A DNA stretch of 51,620 nucleotides from Porphyromonas loveana (GTDB lineage: Bacteria; Bacteroidota; Bacteroidia; Bacteroidales; Porphyromonadaceae), in assembly GCF_003096695.1 (NCBI RefSeq), contig NZ_QEKY01000016.1:1-51620 (forward strand). Reading direction: 5' to 3'. A program made the position numbers and the translations under genes. The notes under the pieces are model-generated. The model was not told the origin of the DNA. It did no database searches and saw only the letters and a program-made list of their open reading frames with translations. Below, piece by piece: positions 44,762 through 51,620 of the stretch. The first letter of the stretch is position 1; every line of letters begins with the position of its first letter.

Positions 44762-45586
44762 TTAGTCAGCGTTGAGTGTGAAGCGCTTGAAGCCTACTAC
44801 TGTCAGCGTCTTGCTGGCAGTGTGGAGATACTGCTCGATAGTCAGCTTGTTGTCCTTAACGAACTCTTGCTGCAAGAGCGTATTTTCCTTGTAGTACTTC
44901 TGTAGGGCACCTTGAGCAATACGATCCAACAGATTTTCGGGCTTGCCTGCTTCGAGAGCTTTTTCGCGAGCAATCTGCAATTCTTGGTCGATGATGTGTT
45001 GATCTACCTGCTCTGGCAGTACAGCCACGGGGTTCATTGCTGCAATCTGCATGGCGATGTCACGAGCCATCTGATGATCGATCGTTTCGTTGAAAGCAGC
45101 TACCGTAGCCAACTTGTTACCCGGGTGGATGTATGATACTGCAGCTGCGCCACTGATGAACTCATAGCAGCCGAGCTCCATCTTCTCACCCGTTACACCG
45201 ATGCGGTCTGTGATGTGATCGGCGATCGAACGTCCGTCAGCCATAGGCAGAGTCAGAAGGTCTTCCTTTGTTGCGGGCTTCTTGTCCATGGCTACGTTGA
45301 GGATATTTTGAGTCAGCTCGATGAATTCGGCATTCTTGGCTACGAAGTCGGTCTCGCACTTGAGTGCTACGACTGCTGCATATCCGTCCTTATCAGCCGA
45401 AAGCACGCAACCTTCTGCTGCTTCACGGTCAGAGCGCTTGGCCGCTACAGCCTGTCCTTTCTTACGAATGATTTCCATTGCTTTCTCGAAGTCGTTGTTT
45501 GCTTCTTCGAGAGCACTCTTGCAGTCCATCATGCCGGCACCGCTCATCTTGCGCAGCTTGGCAATGTCTTGAATTGTTACAGCCAT
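44762..45586 (-). CDS. tsf: Elongation factor Ts
   Basis: Guanine-nucleotide exchange factor for EF-Tu. The 274 residues begin with the UBA-like domain (about 1-50: IAKLRKMSGAGMMDCKSAL), then GQAVAAKRSDREAAEG and LKCETDFVAKNAEF, which is the EF-Tu-contacting TDFV motif. The core domain includes MQIAAMNPVAV. It follows rpsB by 135 nt; the gap contains an imperfect inverted repeat (45641-45693). It is the last gene of rplM-rpsI-rpsB-tsf. Confidence 0.97.
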   Translation of the reverse strand: MAVTIQDIAKLRKMSGAGMMDCKSALEEANNDFEKAMEIIRKKGQAVAAKRSDREAAEGCVLSADKDGYAAVVALKCETDFVAKNAEFIELTQNILNVAMDKKPATKEDLLTLPMADGRSIADHITDRIGVTGEKMELGCYEFISGAAAVSYIHPGNKLATVAAFNETIDHQMARDIAMQIAAMNPVAVLPEQVDQHIIDQELQIAREKALEAGKPENLLDRIAQGALQKYYKENTLLQQEFVKDNKLTIEQYLHTASKTLTVVGFKRFTLNAD

Positions 45587-45640
45587 TGTTTGTCTATAAT
45601 GAATGGGTTATTTTGTTCAGAAAAAAGAAATGAGCTACGA

Positions 45641-45693
45641 GTGATAAACCATGAGTTTGTTGTCCTGCTCACAGGGCACTCATGATTTATAAC
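45641..45693. repeat. Imperfect inverted repeat in the rpsB-tsf gap
   Basis: Bases 45641-45656 match the reverse complement of 45678-45693 at 14 of 16 positions around a 21-nt loop. Further ACTCAT copies lie at 45699 and 45707. It may form a hairpin between the two coding parts of the mRNA. Confidence 0.5.
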
Positions 45694-45721
45694 CCATAAC
45701 TCATAAACTCATGTGTGCCGC

Positions 45722-46567
45722 TTATTCTGCGCTTTCTGCTGCAGGAGCTTCTTCTTCCGCCTCGGGAGCTACGTTCGCTTCTTCGTCTTCATTCTGACGA
45801 GGACGGCGAGCACCGGCGCGGGTACGGCGTTCACGGCGAGGAGCCGCTTCTTCCGTTTCTTCCTCTTCGGGCTTCACAGCCTTGCGCTCCATCAGACCTT
45901 CGCTGATAGCTTGGCACATAGTACCTACGATCAGTTCGATAGCTTTGAGAGCGTCGTCGTTAGACGGGATGATGTAGTCGATGAGAGAAGGATCGCTATT
46001 GGTATCCACCATGGCAAATACGGGGATGCCGAGGCGGTTAGCCTCACGAACAGCGATATGTTCTTTCATCACGTCCACTACGAAGAGGGCAGAGGGCAGA
46101 CGGTTCATTTCGGCGATAGAACCGAGCGTCTTCTCCAGCTTCGCACGTTGGCGGGTGATCTGCAACTTTTCGCGCTTTGAAAGATTATCAAATGTGCCGT
46201 CAGCCGTCATTTTGTCGATTTGGGTCATCTTCTTCACCGCCTTGCGGATGGTGGGGAAGTTGGTGAGCATACCGCCCGGCCAGCGTTCTACCACGTAGGG
46301 CATTCCTACAGACTTGGCCAATTCGGCGATAGGTTCTTTGGCTTGTTTCTTCGTGGCAACGAAGAGGATCTTCTTGCCATTCTTAGCCATACCCTTAATC
46401 ACTTCGGCTGCTTCTTCTATTTTAGCAACTGTCTTGTGCAGGTCGATAATATGAATATCGTTGCGCTCCATAAAGATGTACGGAGCCATAGCCGGGTTCC
46501 ACTTTCTCTTGAGGTGTCCGAAGTGAGCACCGGCTTCTAATAATTGGTCAAAAGAAATTCTTGACAT
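45722..46567 (-). CDS. rpsB: 30S ribosomal protein uS2
   Basis: A structural protein of the small subunit, needed for S1 recruitment in many bacteria. The 281 residues start SFDQLLEAGAHFGHLKRKWNP, the family signature; FVATKKQAKEPI, RWPGGMLTNF and PVFAMVDTNSDPSLIDYIIPSNDDA are also conserved. After about residue 228 the protein has a long charged C-terminal extension, first glutamate-rich, then arginine-rich (RRERRTRAGARRPRQ) and finally acidic and alanine-rich. This tail is longer than in the E. coli protein (241 residues). Confidence 0.97.
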   Translation of the reverse strand: MSRISFDQLLEAGAHFGHLKRKWNPAMAPYIFMERNDIHIIDLHKTVAKIEEAAEVIKGMAKNGKKILFVATKKQAKEPIAELAKSVGMPYVVERWPGGMLTNFPTIRKAVKKMTQIDKMTADGTFDNLSKREKLQITRQRAKLEKTLGSIAEMNRLPSALFVVDVMKEHIAVREANRLGIPVFAMVDTNSDPSLIDYIIPSNDDALKAIELIVGTMCQAISEGLMERKAVKPEEEETEEAAPRRERRTRAGARRPRQNEDEEANVAPEAEEEAPAAESAE

Positions 46568-46684
46568 TTTCGTTTACGTTCTTTGTAATGTTACTACTTG
46601 CAATCCAAGATCGGTAGAGCAAGCCCCGAGGGCTACAATCCGATGGATTTAGATACTAAACGCGAGAAAAATCCAATAAGGAGA

Positions 46685-47071
46685 TTAACGCTTGCTGAAC
46701 TGGAATCTCTTACGAGCTTTGGGACGTCCCGGTTTCTTACGTTCTACAACGCGAGGATCGCGAGTAACGAAGCCTTCGGCACGCAAAGCCGGTTTGTCTT
46801 CCGGATTGATTTTGATCAGTGCACGGGCGATAGCCAGACGAGCAGCTTCGCTCTGTCCCTTGAACCCACCACCACGCAGGTTGATCTTGATGTCGTACTT
46901 CTCAGCTACTTCCAGCTTGAGGAGGGGCTGCTTAACGATGTACTGCAAGATAGATGACGGGAAATACCGTTCGATCTCGCGCTTGTTGATAACGATCTTG
47001 CCGGAGCCTTCGCTCACATAAACACGAGCCACAGCTGCCTTACGTCGGCCTATTGCATTGATATAGTCCAT
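46685..47071 (-). CDS. rpsI: 30S ribosomal protein uS9
   Basis: A small-subunit protein whose C-terminal tail reaches the P-site tRNA. The 128 residues show NAIGRRKAAVARVYV at the N-terminus, GGGFKGQSEAARLAIARAL in the centre and the basic tail KPGRPKARKRFQFSKR with the invariant KR end. It is 9 nt downstream of rplM, the universal rplM-rpsI pairing, and 117 nt upstream of rpsB. Confidence 0.98.
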   Translation of the reverse strand: MDYINAIGRRKAAVARVYVSEGSGKIVINKREIERYFPSSILQYIVKQPLLKLEVAEKYDIKINLRGGGFKGQSEAARLAIARALIKINPEDKPALRAEGFVTRDPRVVERKKPGRPKARKRFQFSKR

Positions 47072-47080
47072 AGCTGTCGA

Positions 47081-47536
47081 TTATTTGAGTGAGTTAATGT
47101 CCAACTGACGCGGCTGCTGAGCCTCTTGCTTGTGCTCTGTGCCAGCATACACGTACAGGTTACCAATGATTTTGTCGCCCAAGCGGTTCTTGGGGAGCAT
47201 ACCCTTTACGACCTTACGGAAAAGTTGTTCGGGGCCTTTGTTCATCAGATCACGCGGAGTGAACTGACGTTGTCCGCCCGGGTAGCCCGTGTGGCGGTGA
47301 TAAATGCGACCATCCCACTTGTTGCCAGTGATGACGATCTTGTCTGCGTTGATAACGATCACGTTATCGCCACAATCAACATGCGGGGTGAAGTTGGGCT
47401 TGTATTTGCCGCGCAGGAGCTTTGCGATCTTGGCACACATGCGGCCAAGGGTCTGTCCTTCAGCATCTACAATGACCCACTCCTTCGTAACAGTTGCTTT
47501 GTTCGCAGAAATGGTCTTGAAGCTTAAAGTATCCAC
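47081..47536 (-). CDS. rplM: 50S ribosomal protein uL13
   Basis: An early-assembly protein of the large subunit. The 151 residues include EWVIVDAEGQTLGRMCAKIAK, GDNVIVINADKIVITGNKW and the signature around GMLPKNRLGDKIIGNLYVYAG. It is the first gene of the ribosomal operon and is preceded by a leader of about 150 nt from a -7 box at 47696-47704. Confidence 0.98.
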   Translation of the reverse strand: MDTLSFKTISANKATVTKEWVIVDAEGQTLGRMCAKIAKLLRGKYKPNFTPHVDCGDNVIVINADKIVITGNKWDGRIYHRHTGYPGGQRQFTPRDLMNKGPEQLFRKVVKGMLPKNRLGDKIIGNLYVYAGTEHKQEAQQPRQLDINSLK

Positions 47537-47590
47537 TGCTTGTTTTTTGTTTGTTTGTAATTAACCGTTGATCTTCTTTTCGATGCGATT

Positions 47591-47642
47591 ATCCGATGCA
47601 TCTGGAGCTTTACGCGCGGACACTGAGCTGCTCCTTTCGGAC
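47591..47642 (-). promoter_or_regulatory. Candidate ribosomal-protein leader structure
   Basis: In the rplM transcript leader (minus strand) TCCGA (47642-47638) pairs with TCGGA (47595-47591). Inside it, GGAGC (47635-47631) pairs with GCTCC (47607-47603), enclosing about 23 nt. Such leaders commonly bind a protein product of the operon, here perhaps L13. Which protein binds, if any, is inference. Confidence 0.4.
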
Positions 47643-47695
47643 AAAAACACACTGAAAATCAAATCGTTCGGCACCATTTGATAATAATCAGCGCG

Positions 47696-47704
47696 GCAAA
47701 GGTA
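47696..47704 (-). promoter_or_regulatory. -7 box of the rplM-rpsI-rpsB-tsf operon
   Basis: The minus strand reads TACCTTTGC, the same full-match box as at guaA and 11971. No clear -33 element is seen. Confidence 0.55.
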
Positions 47705-47816
47705 CGTCTTTTTCGGTAATTTTCGCTCATCTTCCTCTGCCTGTATTATTCTTTTTGTCTTGTCTCTCTTGTTTTGTTGTGCGATTTGCGAATAGAATCG
47801 GGCAGAAGAGGGTGAT

Positions 47817-47830
47817 GAAATGGCGCCAAG
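47817..47830. repeat. Isolated core of the dispersed GCGCC repeat
   Basis: GAAATGGCGCCAAG is the central palindromic module of the 75-nt repeats, here alone. A related AAATGGTGCC occurs on the minus strand at 47678-47669. Confidence 0.55.
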
Positions 47831-47926
47831 TCCGCAGGTATAACAGCTCGACTACACCTATTTATATATAGGGCAACGTGCGAGCCGGTGGGGGAAGAGG
47901 TAAACGGAGAGGCAGGACTTTCCTTA

Positions 47927-48217
47927 TCAGATGGCGAGGAGTGTCACGTGGACATAGTCGCCGGGCTGCTTGCCGATGGCGCGACGGATGTCTTGCCGCA
48001 GTCCCAATATGTGGCAGGGGAGACCCATGCGCACGATAGAGCCGGTGTAGGGGTGTCCGTCGAAGGTGGCAGCCACTTTCACGCGCCCCTTGCCATAGAC
48101 CGCTTTGACATCGACCGGTATCTCAATGTAGGCCGCGTCCATGTCCGGTACTTTGTGGATGAGGGCGTCAAATTCGATCAATCCCTGTCCTTCAATCTCT
48201 TGTGGAGTCTCTTTCAT
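47927..48217 (-). CDS. DUF1905-domain protein
   Basis: A 96-residue protein matching the DUF1905 type of small beta-rich domain: [19 protein letters not shown], the central [22 protein letters not shown], and [12 protein letters not shown] near the C-terminus. No catalytic function is established for the family. Its start overlaps the stop of the S4-protein gene by 4 nt (48214-48217), so it is translationally coupled to it. Confidence 0.75.
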   Translation of the reverse strand: MKETPQEIEGQGLIEFDALIHKVPDMDAAYIEIPVDVKAVYGKGRVKVAATFDGHPYTGSIVRMGLPCHILGLRQDIRRAIGKQPGDYVHVTLLAI

Positions 48218-48651
48218 TCGTCGGCGAAATCATCTTCGTCCCAGTCGAAGGATTCGAACGAAAAGTCTTGGTCGGGCATTGCTTCGCTGAACTGTTCCAA
48301 TTCACGTCTGTCGCGTTTGGTGGGACGACCGGACCCTTTGGCTCTGTCCACAAAGCCCGATATGCGCTGCAACTCCAGTATCTCGTACTCTTCGGGTGGC
48401 GTGATGTTCTCCAAATAGTCCTTCACCAACTTGGCTCCCATGCGATTCTGTGCTAATGCCAGGATGCGGAACGAGTAGGTCACCGGTGGCTTGCGCACTT
48501 GGATGACGTCGCCCACACGCACCACGCGGGACGGCTTGGCCGGTTGTCCGTTGACGGTCACCCTGCTCTTCTTGCAGGCATCTGTGGCGATGGTGCGGGT
48601 TTTGAAGATGCGTGTAGCCCACATCCATCGGTCTATTCTCACTTCGTCCAT
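48214..48651 (-). CDS. S4-domain RNA-binding protein (Hsp15-like)
   Basis: A 145-residue protein with an N-terminal S4 RNA-binding domain (about 3-65): [18 protein letters not shown], then [20 protein letters not shown]. This is the Hsp15/HslR type, which in E. coli rescues 50S subunits blocked by peptidyl-tRNA. The C-terminal half has a basic segment ([11 protein letters not shown]) and ends with a very acidic tail ([11 protein letters not shown]). It lies 50 nt after pth, whose product also acts on peptidyl-tRNA, so the neighbourhood supports a rescue role. Confidence 0.88.
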   Translation of the reverse strand: MDEVRIDRWMWATRIFKTRTIATDACKKSRVTVNGQPAKPSRVVRVGDVIQVRKPPVTYSFRILALAQNRMGAKLVKDYLENITPPEEYEILELQRISGFVDRAKGSGRPTKRDRRELEQFSEAMPDQDFSFESFDWDEDDFADE

Positions 48652-48701
48652 TGTCTTTGTGTCGGTGTAGGAGTCTTGATAGGCAGTGTAGGGTGGGGCG
48701 G

Positions 48702-49259
48702 TTAGTTGTACTGATTCATCGTCCGCTGTATGCCCGCAAGGCAGAAGCTCTTGATGATCTCCACGGCGCGCTTGGTCACTTCGGGGAGCTTTTCTTCCTC
48801 TTCGGCTGTGAATCGGCCGAGTACGAAGTCGATCTGTCCGCCGCGAGCGAACTCATCGCCCAGGCCGAAGCGCAGACGGGCATAAGCTGTGGAACCCGTG
48901 ACCTCGGCTATGTTCTTCAGCCCATTGTGTCCCGCATCGCTCCCTTTCGGCTTCAGTCTCAGCGTGCCGAAGGGTAGCGCCAGATCGTCCACCAGTACGA
49001 GTACTTGCTCCAGTGGGATGTTTTCGTGCTGCATCCAGTAGCGCACGGCGTTGCCACTCAGGTTCATATAGGTGGAGGGTTTGAGTATGATCAGCTCCGC
49101 GCTCTTGACACGCATGCGTGCGATGGCACCGTAGCGGGCTTCGGCAAACTGTGCTCCGCCGTCTTCGGCCAGCGCATTGGCCATCCTAAAGCCTACGTTG
49201 TGTCGCGTGCCGTTGTATTCTCCTCCGATATTACCCAGGCCGACGATCAGGTATTTCAT
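48702..49259 (-). CDS. pth: Peptidyl-tRNA hydrolase
   Basis: Cleaves peptidyl-tRNA released from stalled ribosomes, recycling tRNA. The 185 residues start [21 protein letters not shown], with the conserved catalytic histidine at about 20. [13 protein letters not shown] and [31 protein letters not shown] follow, with the catalytic-site aspartate and the second histidine-asparagine pair. The gene follows rplY after 121 nt holding a hairpin (49283-49333). Confidence 0.97.
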   Translation of the reverse strand: MKYLIVGLGNIGGEYNGTRHNVGFRMANALAEDGGAQFAEARYGAIARMRVKSAELIILKPSTYMNLSGNAVRYWMQHENIPLEQVLVLVDDLALPFGTLRLKPKGSDAGHNGLKNIAEVTGSTAYARLRFGLGDEFARGGQIDFVLGRFTAEEEEKLPEVTKRAVEIIKSFCLAGIQRTMNQYN

Positions 49260-49282
49260 GCTCTATGCTGTCGTATATGCAG

Positions 49283-49333
49283 AAGAGCCGCCTCCGCTGC
49301 CCCGTATGGATGGGGGATGCCGGGGCGGCTCTT
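49283..49333 (-). terminator. Hairpin between rplY and pth
   Basis: AAGAGCCGCC (49283-49292) pairs with GGCGGCTCTT (49324-49333), with further CCCC/GGGG pairing inside. It lacks a T-run on the minus strand, so it may attenuate or stabilise rather than fully terminate. Confidence 0.5.
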
Positions 49334-49380
49334 CTTCTGATGGCAGGGTGGCAGAGACCACCCCGATATGGGATTCCTTG

Positions 49381-49956
49381 TTACTTCTTCACTGCTGCAC
49401 CACGAGCCGCACGAGTCAGCTTCACGGCACATACTACGGCGTTCTTTGCATTCATGAGCGTGAGGCCATCGAAGTTGAGTTCGCCCACCTGCATTGTCTT
49501 GCCGAGCTGAAGATTGGATACGTCGATCGTGAGCTTTTCGGGGATCTTGTCATAAGAAGCTTTCACCTTGAGCTTACGCATTTCGAGGCTCAGCTTACCC
49601 CCTGCCTTCACCCCTTCGGCGTGGCCGGCGAGTGTAACGGGCACTTCGATTACGACAGGCTTGTTCTCTTCTACTTTCAGGAAGTCGATGTGTAGGATAC
49701 GGTCCGTAACGGGGTGGAACTGGATTTCCTTCAAGATAGCCTTGTAGCTGGCACCACCTTCTATCGTAAGCTCTACGAGGAAGATCTCGGAAGAGTAGAT
49801 GAGGTTACGTACATCGTCCTGTGATACTACGAAGTTCACTCCTTCGCCTTTGCCACCGTACATGATGGCAGGGATCAGATCTTCTCTGCGGATGGCTTTG
49901 GCAGCCTTCTTTCCGAACTCGGCACGAGGTGTGCCGTTGAGTTGAAATGTTTTCAT
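49381..49956 (-). CDS. rplY: 50S ribosomal protein bL25 (Ctc type)
   Basis: A 5S-rRNA-binding protein of the large subunit. The 191 residues make it the long Ctc form: an N-terminal L25 domain (about 1-90: RAEFGKKAAKAIRRED, PAIMYGG, PVTDRILHIDF) and a C-terminal beta domain (about 95-180). The start at 49956 (MKTFQLNG) is preferred over 49980 because the eight extra residues are not part of the L25 fold. It has its own -7 box at 50052-50060 and leads rplY-pth-S4-DUF1905. Confidence 0.95.
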   Translation of the reverse strand: MKTFQLNGTPRAEFGKKAAKAIRREDLIPAIMYGGKGEGVNFVVSQDDVRNLIYSSEIFLVELTIEGGASYKAILKEIQFHPVTDRILHIDFLKVEENKPVVIEVPVTLAGHAEGVKAGGKLSLEMRKLKVKASYDKIPEKLTIDVSNLQLGKTMQVGELNFDGLTLMNAKNAVVCAVKLTRAARGAAVKK

Positions 49957-50051
49957 TTTCTTTCTTTTTGTGTTACTCAAAATTAGTCTTGTCCTAATTT
50001 CCCATCACACCTGCCGCCTTGAGCCGGAGGCTATGAGTCATCAAAAACGCT

Positions 50052-50060
50052 GCAAAGATA
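50052..50060 (-). promoter_or_regulatory. -7 box of rplY
   Basis: The minus strand reads TATCTTTGC, a full match, 95 nt before the start codon. A second TATTTTTG lies directly upstream (50070-50063). The -33 element is unclear. Confidence 0.5.
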
Positions 50061-50175
50061 ATCAAAAATAGTACCCACGGATGATCTCTCCAGCGATGCT
50101 GTTCGCGATTCTGCTTCCTTGCGATACGATAATTGCTTGTCCGGGTGTTTGATTGCGCGTAAATCCCTCATTTTC

Positions 50176-50272
50176 CTGCGCCAAAAAGTGGCGAGTTCTC
50201 GCGCATAATTTTTAGAGAAATGGCGCCATTTTCAGTAAAAATACGCGCCAAATCAAAAATGAAATGGCGCGT
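50176..50272. repeat. Dispersed GCGCC repeat, copy 3 (97-nt variant)
   Basis: The order is TGCGCCAAAAA, GCGCATAATTTTT, GAAATGGCGCCA, an extra ACGCGCCAAATC unit, and GAAATGGCGCG. It shares ends and order with the 75-nt copies but carries an additional module. Confidence 0.65.
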
Positions 50273-50366
50273 GTTTGTTCGTAGAATAGGCGCGGTTTGT
50301 CGCCGCTTTTCGGCGCATAGAAAACGGAAGAGTGCTCTTCGCTCCTCCGAGGACTGTGCCACGGGC

Positions 50367-50756
50367 TTATTTCTCCTGCTTCTTGATCGTGCGATAGTGG
50401 TCGTAGAGTAAGAACCCGAAGAGGGCGATCACGACAAGGGCAATGAAGGGTGCTTCGGTTATCCAGCTGCCAAAATTCTCCACTGTATTGGTCCAGACAG
50501 CCTTGTCCGGCGACCAGTCTTTCGTCTCAATGCTGCTGAATAGGCCCCGCTTGCCGAGGAAAGCAAAGAGGGCTACAGCCAATGCGCATATACCGCCGAT
50601 GCTCAAGGCGAAGGCTCGATGGCTGCGCCGTTCGCGCTTGGCCGCCTCTTGTCGTACGGCACGCATCACATCGTATTGGAGTTTAAGCCCCGACGGTTGC
50701 TTGGGTAGCTGATTGAAGAGGTCTTTCAGCTTCTTATCTTCGATATTCTGTTTCAT
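50367..50756 (-). CDS. Membrane protein coupled to an ECF sigma factor
   Basis: I do not recognise the family. The 129 residues have a charged cytoplasmic-looking N-terminus (about 1-45), two hydrophobic segments (about 47-66 and 101-119), a loop between them, and a short basic C-terminus. Its start overlaps the sigma-factor stop in an ATGA (50753-50756), so the two are translationally coupled. This position is typical for an anti-sigma factor, but there is no HxxxCxxC zinc motif or FecR-like domain. The anti-sigma role is inference. Confidence 0.72.
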   Translation of the reverse strand: MKQNIEDKKLKDLFNQLPKQPSGLKLQYDVMRAVRQEAAKRERRSHRAFALSIGGICALAVALFAFLGKRGLFSSIETKDWSPDKAVWTNTVENFGSWITEAPFIALVVIALFGFLLYDHYRTIKKQEK

Positions 50757-51304
50757 CCTTTTATCATTTTGTGGAGTTTGGTGCGAAGTCGGTGGAGCTT
50801 CACTTTCACATTGCTCTCCGACATGCCTGTGACGGTGGCTATATCGCGTACGGACAAGTCATCCGAGTAGAACATCAGCAGTAGTGCCTTGTCGTTTTGG
50901 GGGAGGGCGTCGAGTGCTTGCTGCAGCTGCTCCGGAGTGGTGTCGTCCGGCAGCTCCGACGCTTCGTCCTCTACGTCCGGCAACTCCTCTGTGCGCCCCG
51001 TGACGAGGCGGCGACGACGGCGCAGATGGTCGATGGCCTCATTGTAGCCTATGCGATAGAGCCAGGTGGAGAAGGTGCTGCGGCCGTCGAATCGTCCGAT
51101 ATGTCCAAAGGCTTTCACCCACGTGTCCTGTAGCAGATCGGCAGCATCGTCTTCGTCCTCTACCAAGCGTCGTATGAGCGTGTACAGCATGTCGCTGTAT
51201 CGCTCTACCAGCGAGCCGAAACTCTCGGTGTCGCCCGCCTGCACGGCGCTGATGTAGTAGCTGTCGGGGTTTTTCTCCATCTCATTGCTTAGACGCAGAT
51301 GCAT
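50753..51304 (-). CDS. ECF-type RNA polymerase sigma factor
   Basis: A group IV sigma-70 factor of 183 residues that directs RNA polymerase to a stress or envelope regulon. Region 2 (about 25-95) includes LVERYSDMLYTLIRRL, DAADLLQDTWVKAFGH and STWLYRIGYNEAIDHLRRR, the -10-recognition part. Region 4 (about 125-180) includes LPQNDKALLLMFYSDDLSVRDIA and the HTH recognition helix in GMSESNVKVKLHRLRTKL. An alternative start at 51280 (MEKNPDSYY) would remove eight residues. Its gene is probably autoregulated or expressed from the -7 box at 51340-51347. Confidence 0.92.
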   Translation of the reverse strand: MHLRLSNEMEKNPDSYYISAVQAGDTESFGSLVERYSDMLYTLIRRLVEDEDDAADLLQDTWVKAFGHIGRFDGRSTFSTWLYRIGYNEAIDHLRRRRRLVTGRTEELPDVEDEASELPDDTTPEQLQQALDALPQNDKALLLMFYSDDLSVRDIATVTGMSESNVKVKLHRLRTKLHKMIKG

Positions 51305-51339
51305 CCGTTCGGTTACAGTCCGGCGCGGATTTTTTCTCC

Positions 51340-51347
51340 CAAACGTA
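51340..51347 (-). promoter_or_regulatory. -7 box of the sigma-factor gene
   Basis: The minus strand reads TACGTTTG, an exact TAnnTTTG match, 35 nt before the start codon. Confidence 0.5.
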
Positions 51348-51467
51348 CACCAATTCTCTTATTCGGCACCACAATCCGCCTCTTTTTCGTCCGGCTGCCC
51401 GCCTCTTGTTCCCGATTCTTGACTTCCCGTCCGGGGGTGCATAGGCGTACCCTTATATAGTCATCCC

Positions 51468-51620
51468 TTAAAAAGCATTGGCAAGTGAGAAGTCATTCAT
51501 CGATGGTCTCTCGCTTAGCTTTTCGCTTATTATTTTGAGCAGGTGCAAAAGAGCCTTCATGGCTCTTTTGAAGTTGTAAGCAGCAGCTGCCAATAGGATG
51601 TTCACAGCATCCCCTGCCAC
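51468..51620 (-). mobile_element. 3' end of an IS5-like transposase, cut by the window edge
   Basis: The minus strand is open from the window edge to a TAA at 51470-51468 (50 codons shown). It reads GDAVNILLAAAAYNFKRAM and then a hydrophobic/basic helix to LANAF. The pattern GDAxNxLLAAAAxNFKR is the conserved C-terminus of IS5-family transposases (DDE domain). The N-terminal part and catalytic residues lie beyond the window. The element's terminal inverted repeat should lie just below 51468 but I could not identify it. The nearest gene is the ECF sigma factor, whose -7 box is 121 nt away. Confidence 0.75.

Larger units (their letters stand above)
47537..47926. other. Leader and intergenic region upstream of rplM
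   Basis: No gene is seen. It contains the rplM leader with its hairpin, the rplM -7 box, and an isolated dispersed-repeat core at 47817-47830. The remainder shows no recognisable element. Confidence 0.6.
49957..50366. other. Intergenic region between rplY and the sigma operon
   Basis: About 400 nt without a gene. It holds the rplY promoter side and the longest copy of the dispersed GCGCC repeat (50176-50272), plus a trailing GGCGCGG at 50289-50295. Confidence 0.6.

Overview
The window reads as the chromosome of a Gram-negative, anaerobic Bacteroidales, most probably a Porphyromonas. The evidence is a dipeptidyl-peptidase 5-like S9 enzyme whose catalytic positions (S540, D625, H657) fit the P. 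gingivalis DPP5 type, a tetrahydrofolate-dependent histidine-fermentation cluster, the Bacteroidetes-specific HU-related histone-like family, the dimeric glycyl-tRNA synthetase, an M56/TonB signalling protein, and Bacteroidetes promoters (TAnnTTTG -7 boxes, with little Shine-Dalgarno use). From memory the DPP5 protein differs from the P. gingivalis one at many positions, so I do not name a species.

Layout. 1-764: no convincing gene, but three long RNA hairpins and one copy of a dispersed GCGCC repeat. 765-4898 (+): ftsE-lysC-lysA-menA, probably one operon from a promoter at 700-730. 4907-6766 (+): BlaI-type repressor and M56/TonB sensor-like gene behind two matching operators. 7033-7422 (+): PEGA lipoprotein. 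7485-11731 (-): HAD hydrolase, DPP5, and a leucine-rich-repeat gene broken by a one-base frameshift. 11732-12288: long leader with four exact 22-nt tandem repeats. 12289-19660 (+): HU-like protein, then ftcD, hutI, a GATE-domain membrane protein, an OprP-type porin, fchA and hutH. Urocanase is not in the window. 19850-22940 (+): guaA, panB, TRIC-type channel. 23246-29213 (+): pheT, yebC, mutS.

29214-29583: second dispersed-repeat copy. 29584-34539 (-): glyS, FKBP lipoprotein, surE, lpxB and an AraC regulator, with ATGA-coupled joints at the first two. 34718-38394 (-): histidine phosphatase, four-helix membrane protein, large zinc metalloprotease. 38395-39527: over 1.1 kb with a decayed ORF, a promoter-to-terminator unit of unknown product, and an AT-rich palindrome cluster. 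39528-42551 (+): enolase and a K+/H+ antiporter. 42548-44581 (-): uvrB, convergent with overlapping stop codons. 44762-47536 (-): rplM-rpsI-rpsB-tsf behind a structured leader. 47927-49956 (-): rplY, pth, S4 protein, DUF1905 protein. 49957-50366: third dispersed-repeat copy. 50367-51304 (-): ECF sigma factor with a coupled membrane protein. 51468-51620 (-): the 3' end of an IS5-like transposase cut by the window edge.

How it fits together: most genes are housekeeping (lysine/DAP, menaquinone, GMP, pantothenate, lipid A, translation, mismatch and excision repair). The organism-specific layer is amino-acid and peptide catabolism: DPP5 trims peptides in the periplasm, and the hut cluster carries histidine breakdown through formiminoglutamate to folate one-carbon units. 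No tRNA, rRNA or CRISPR array was recognised.
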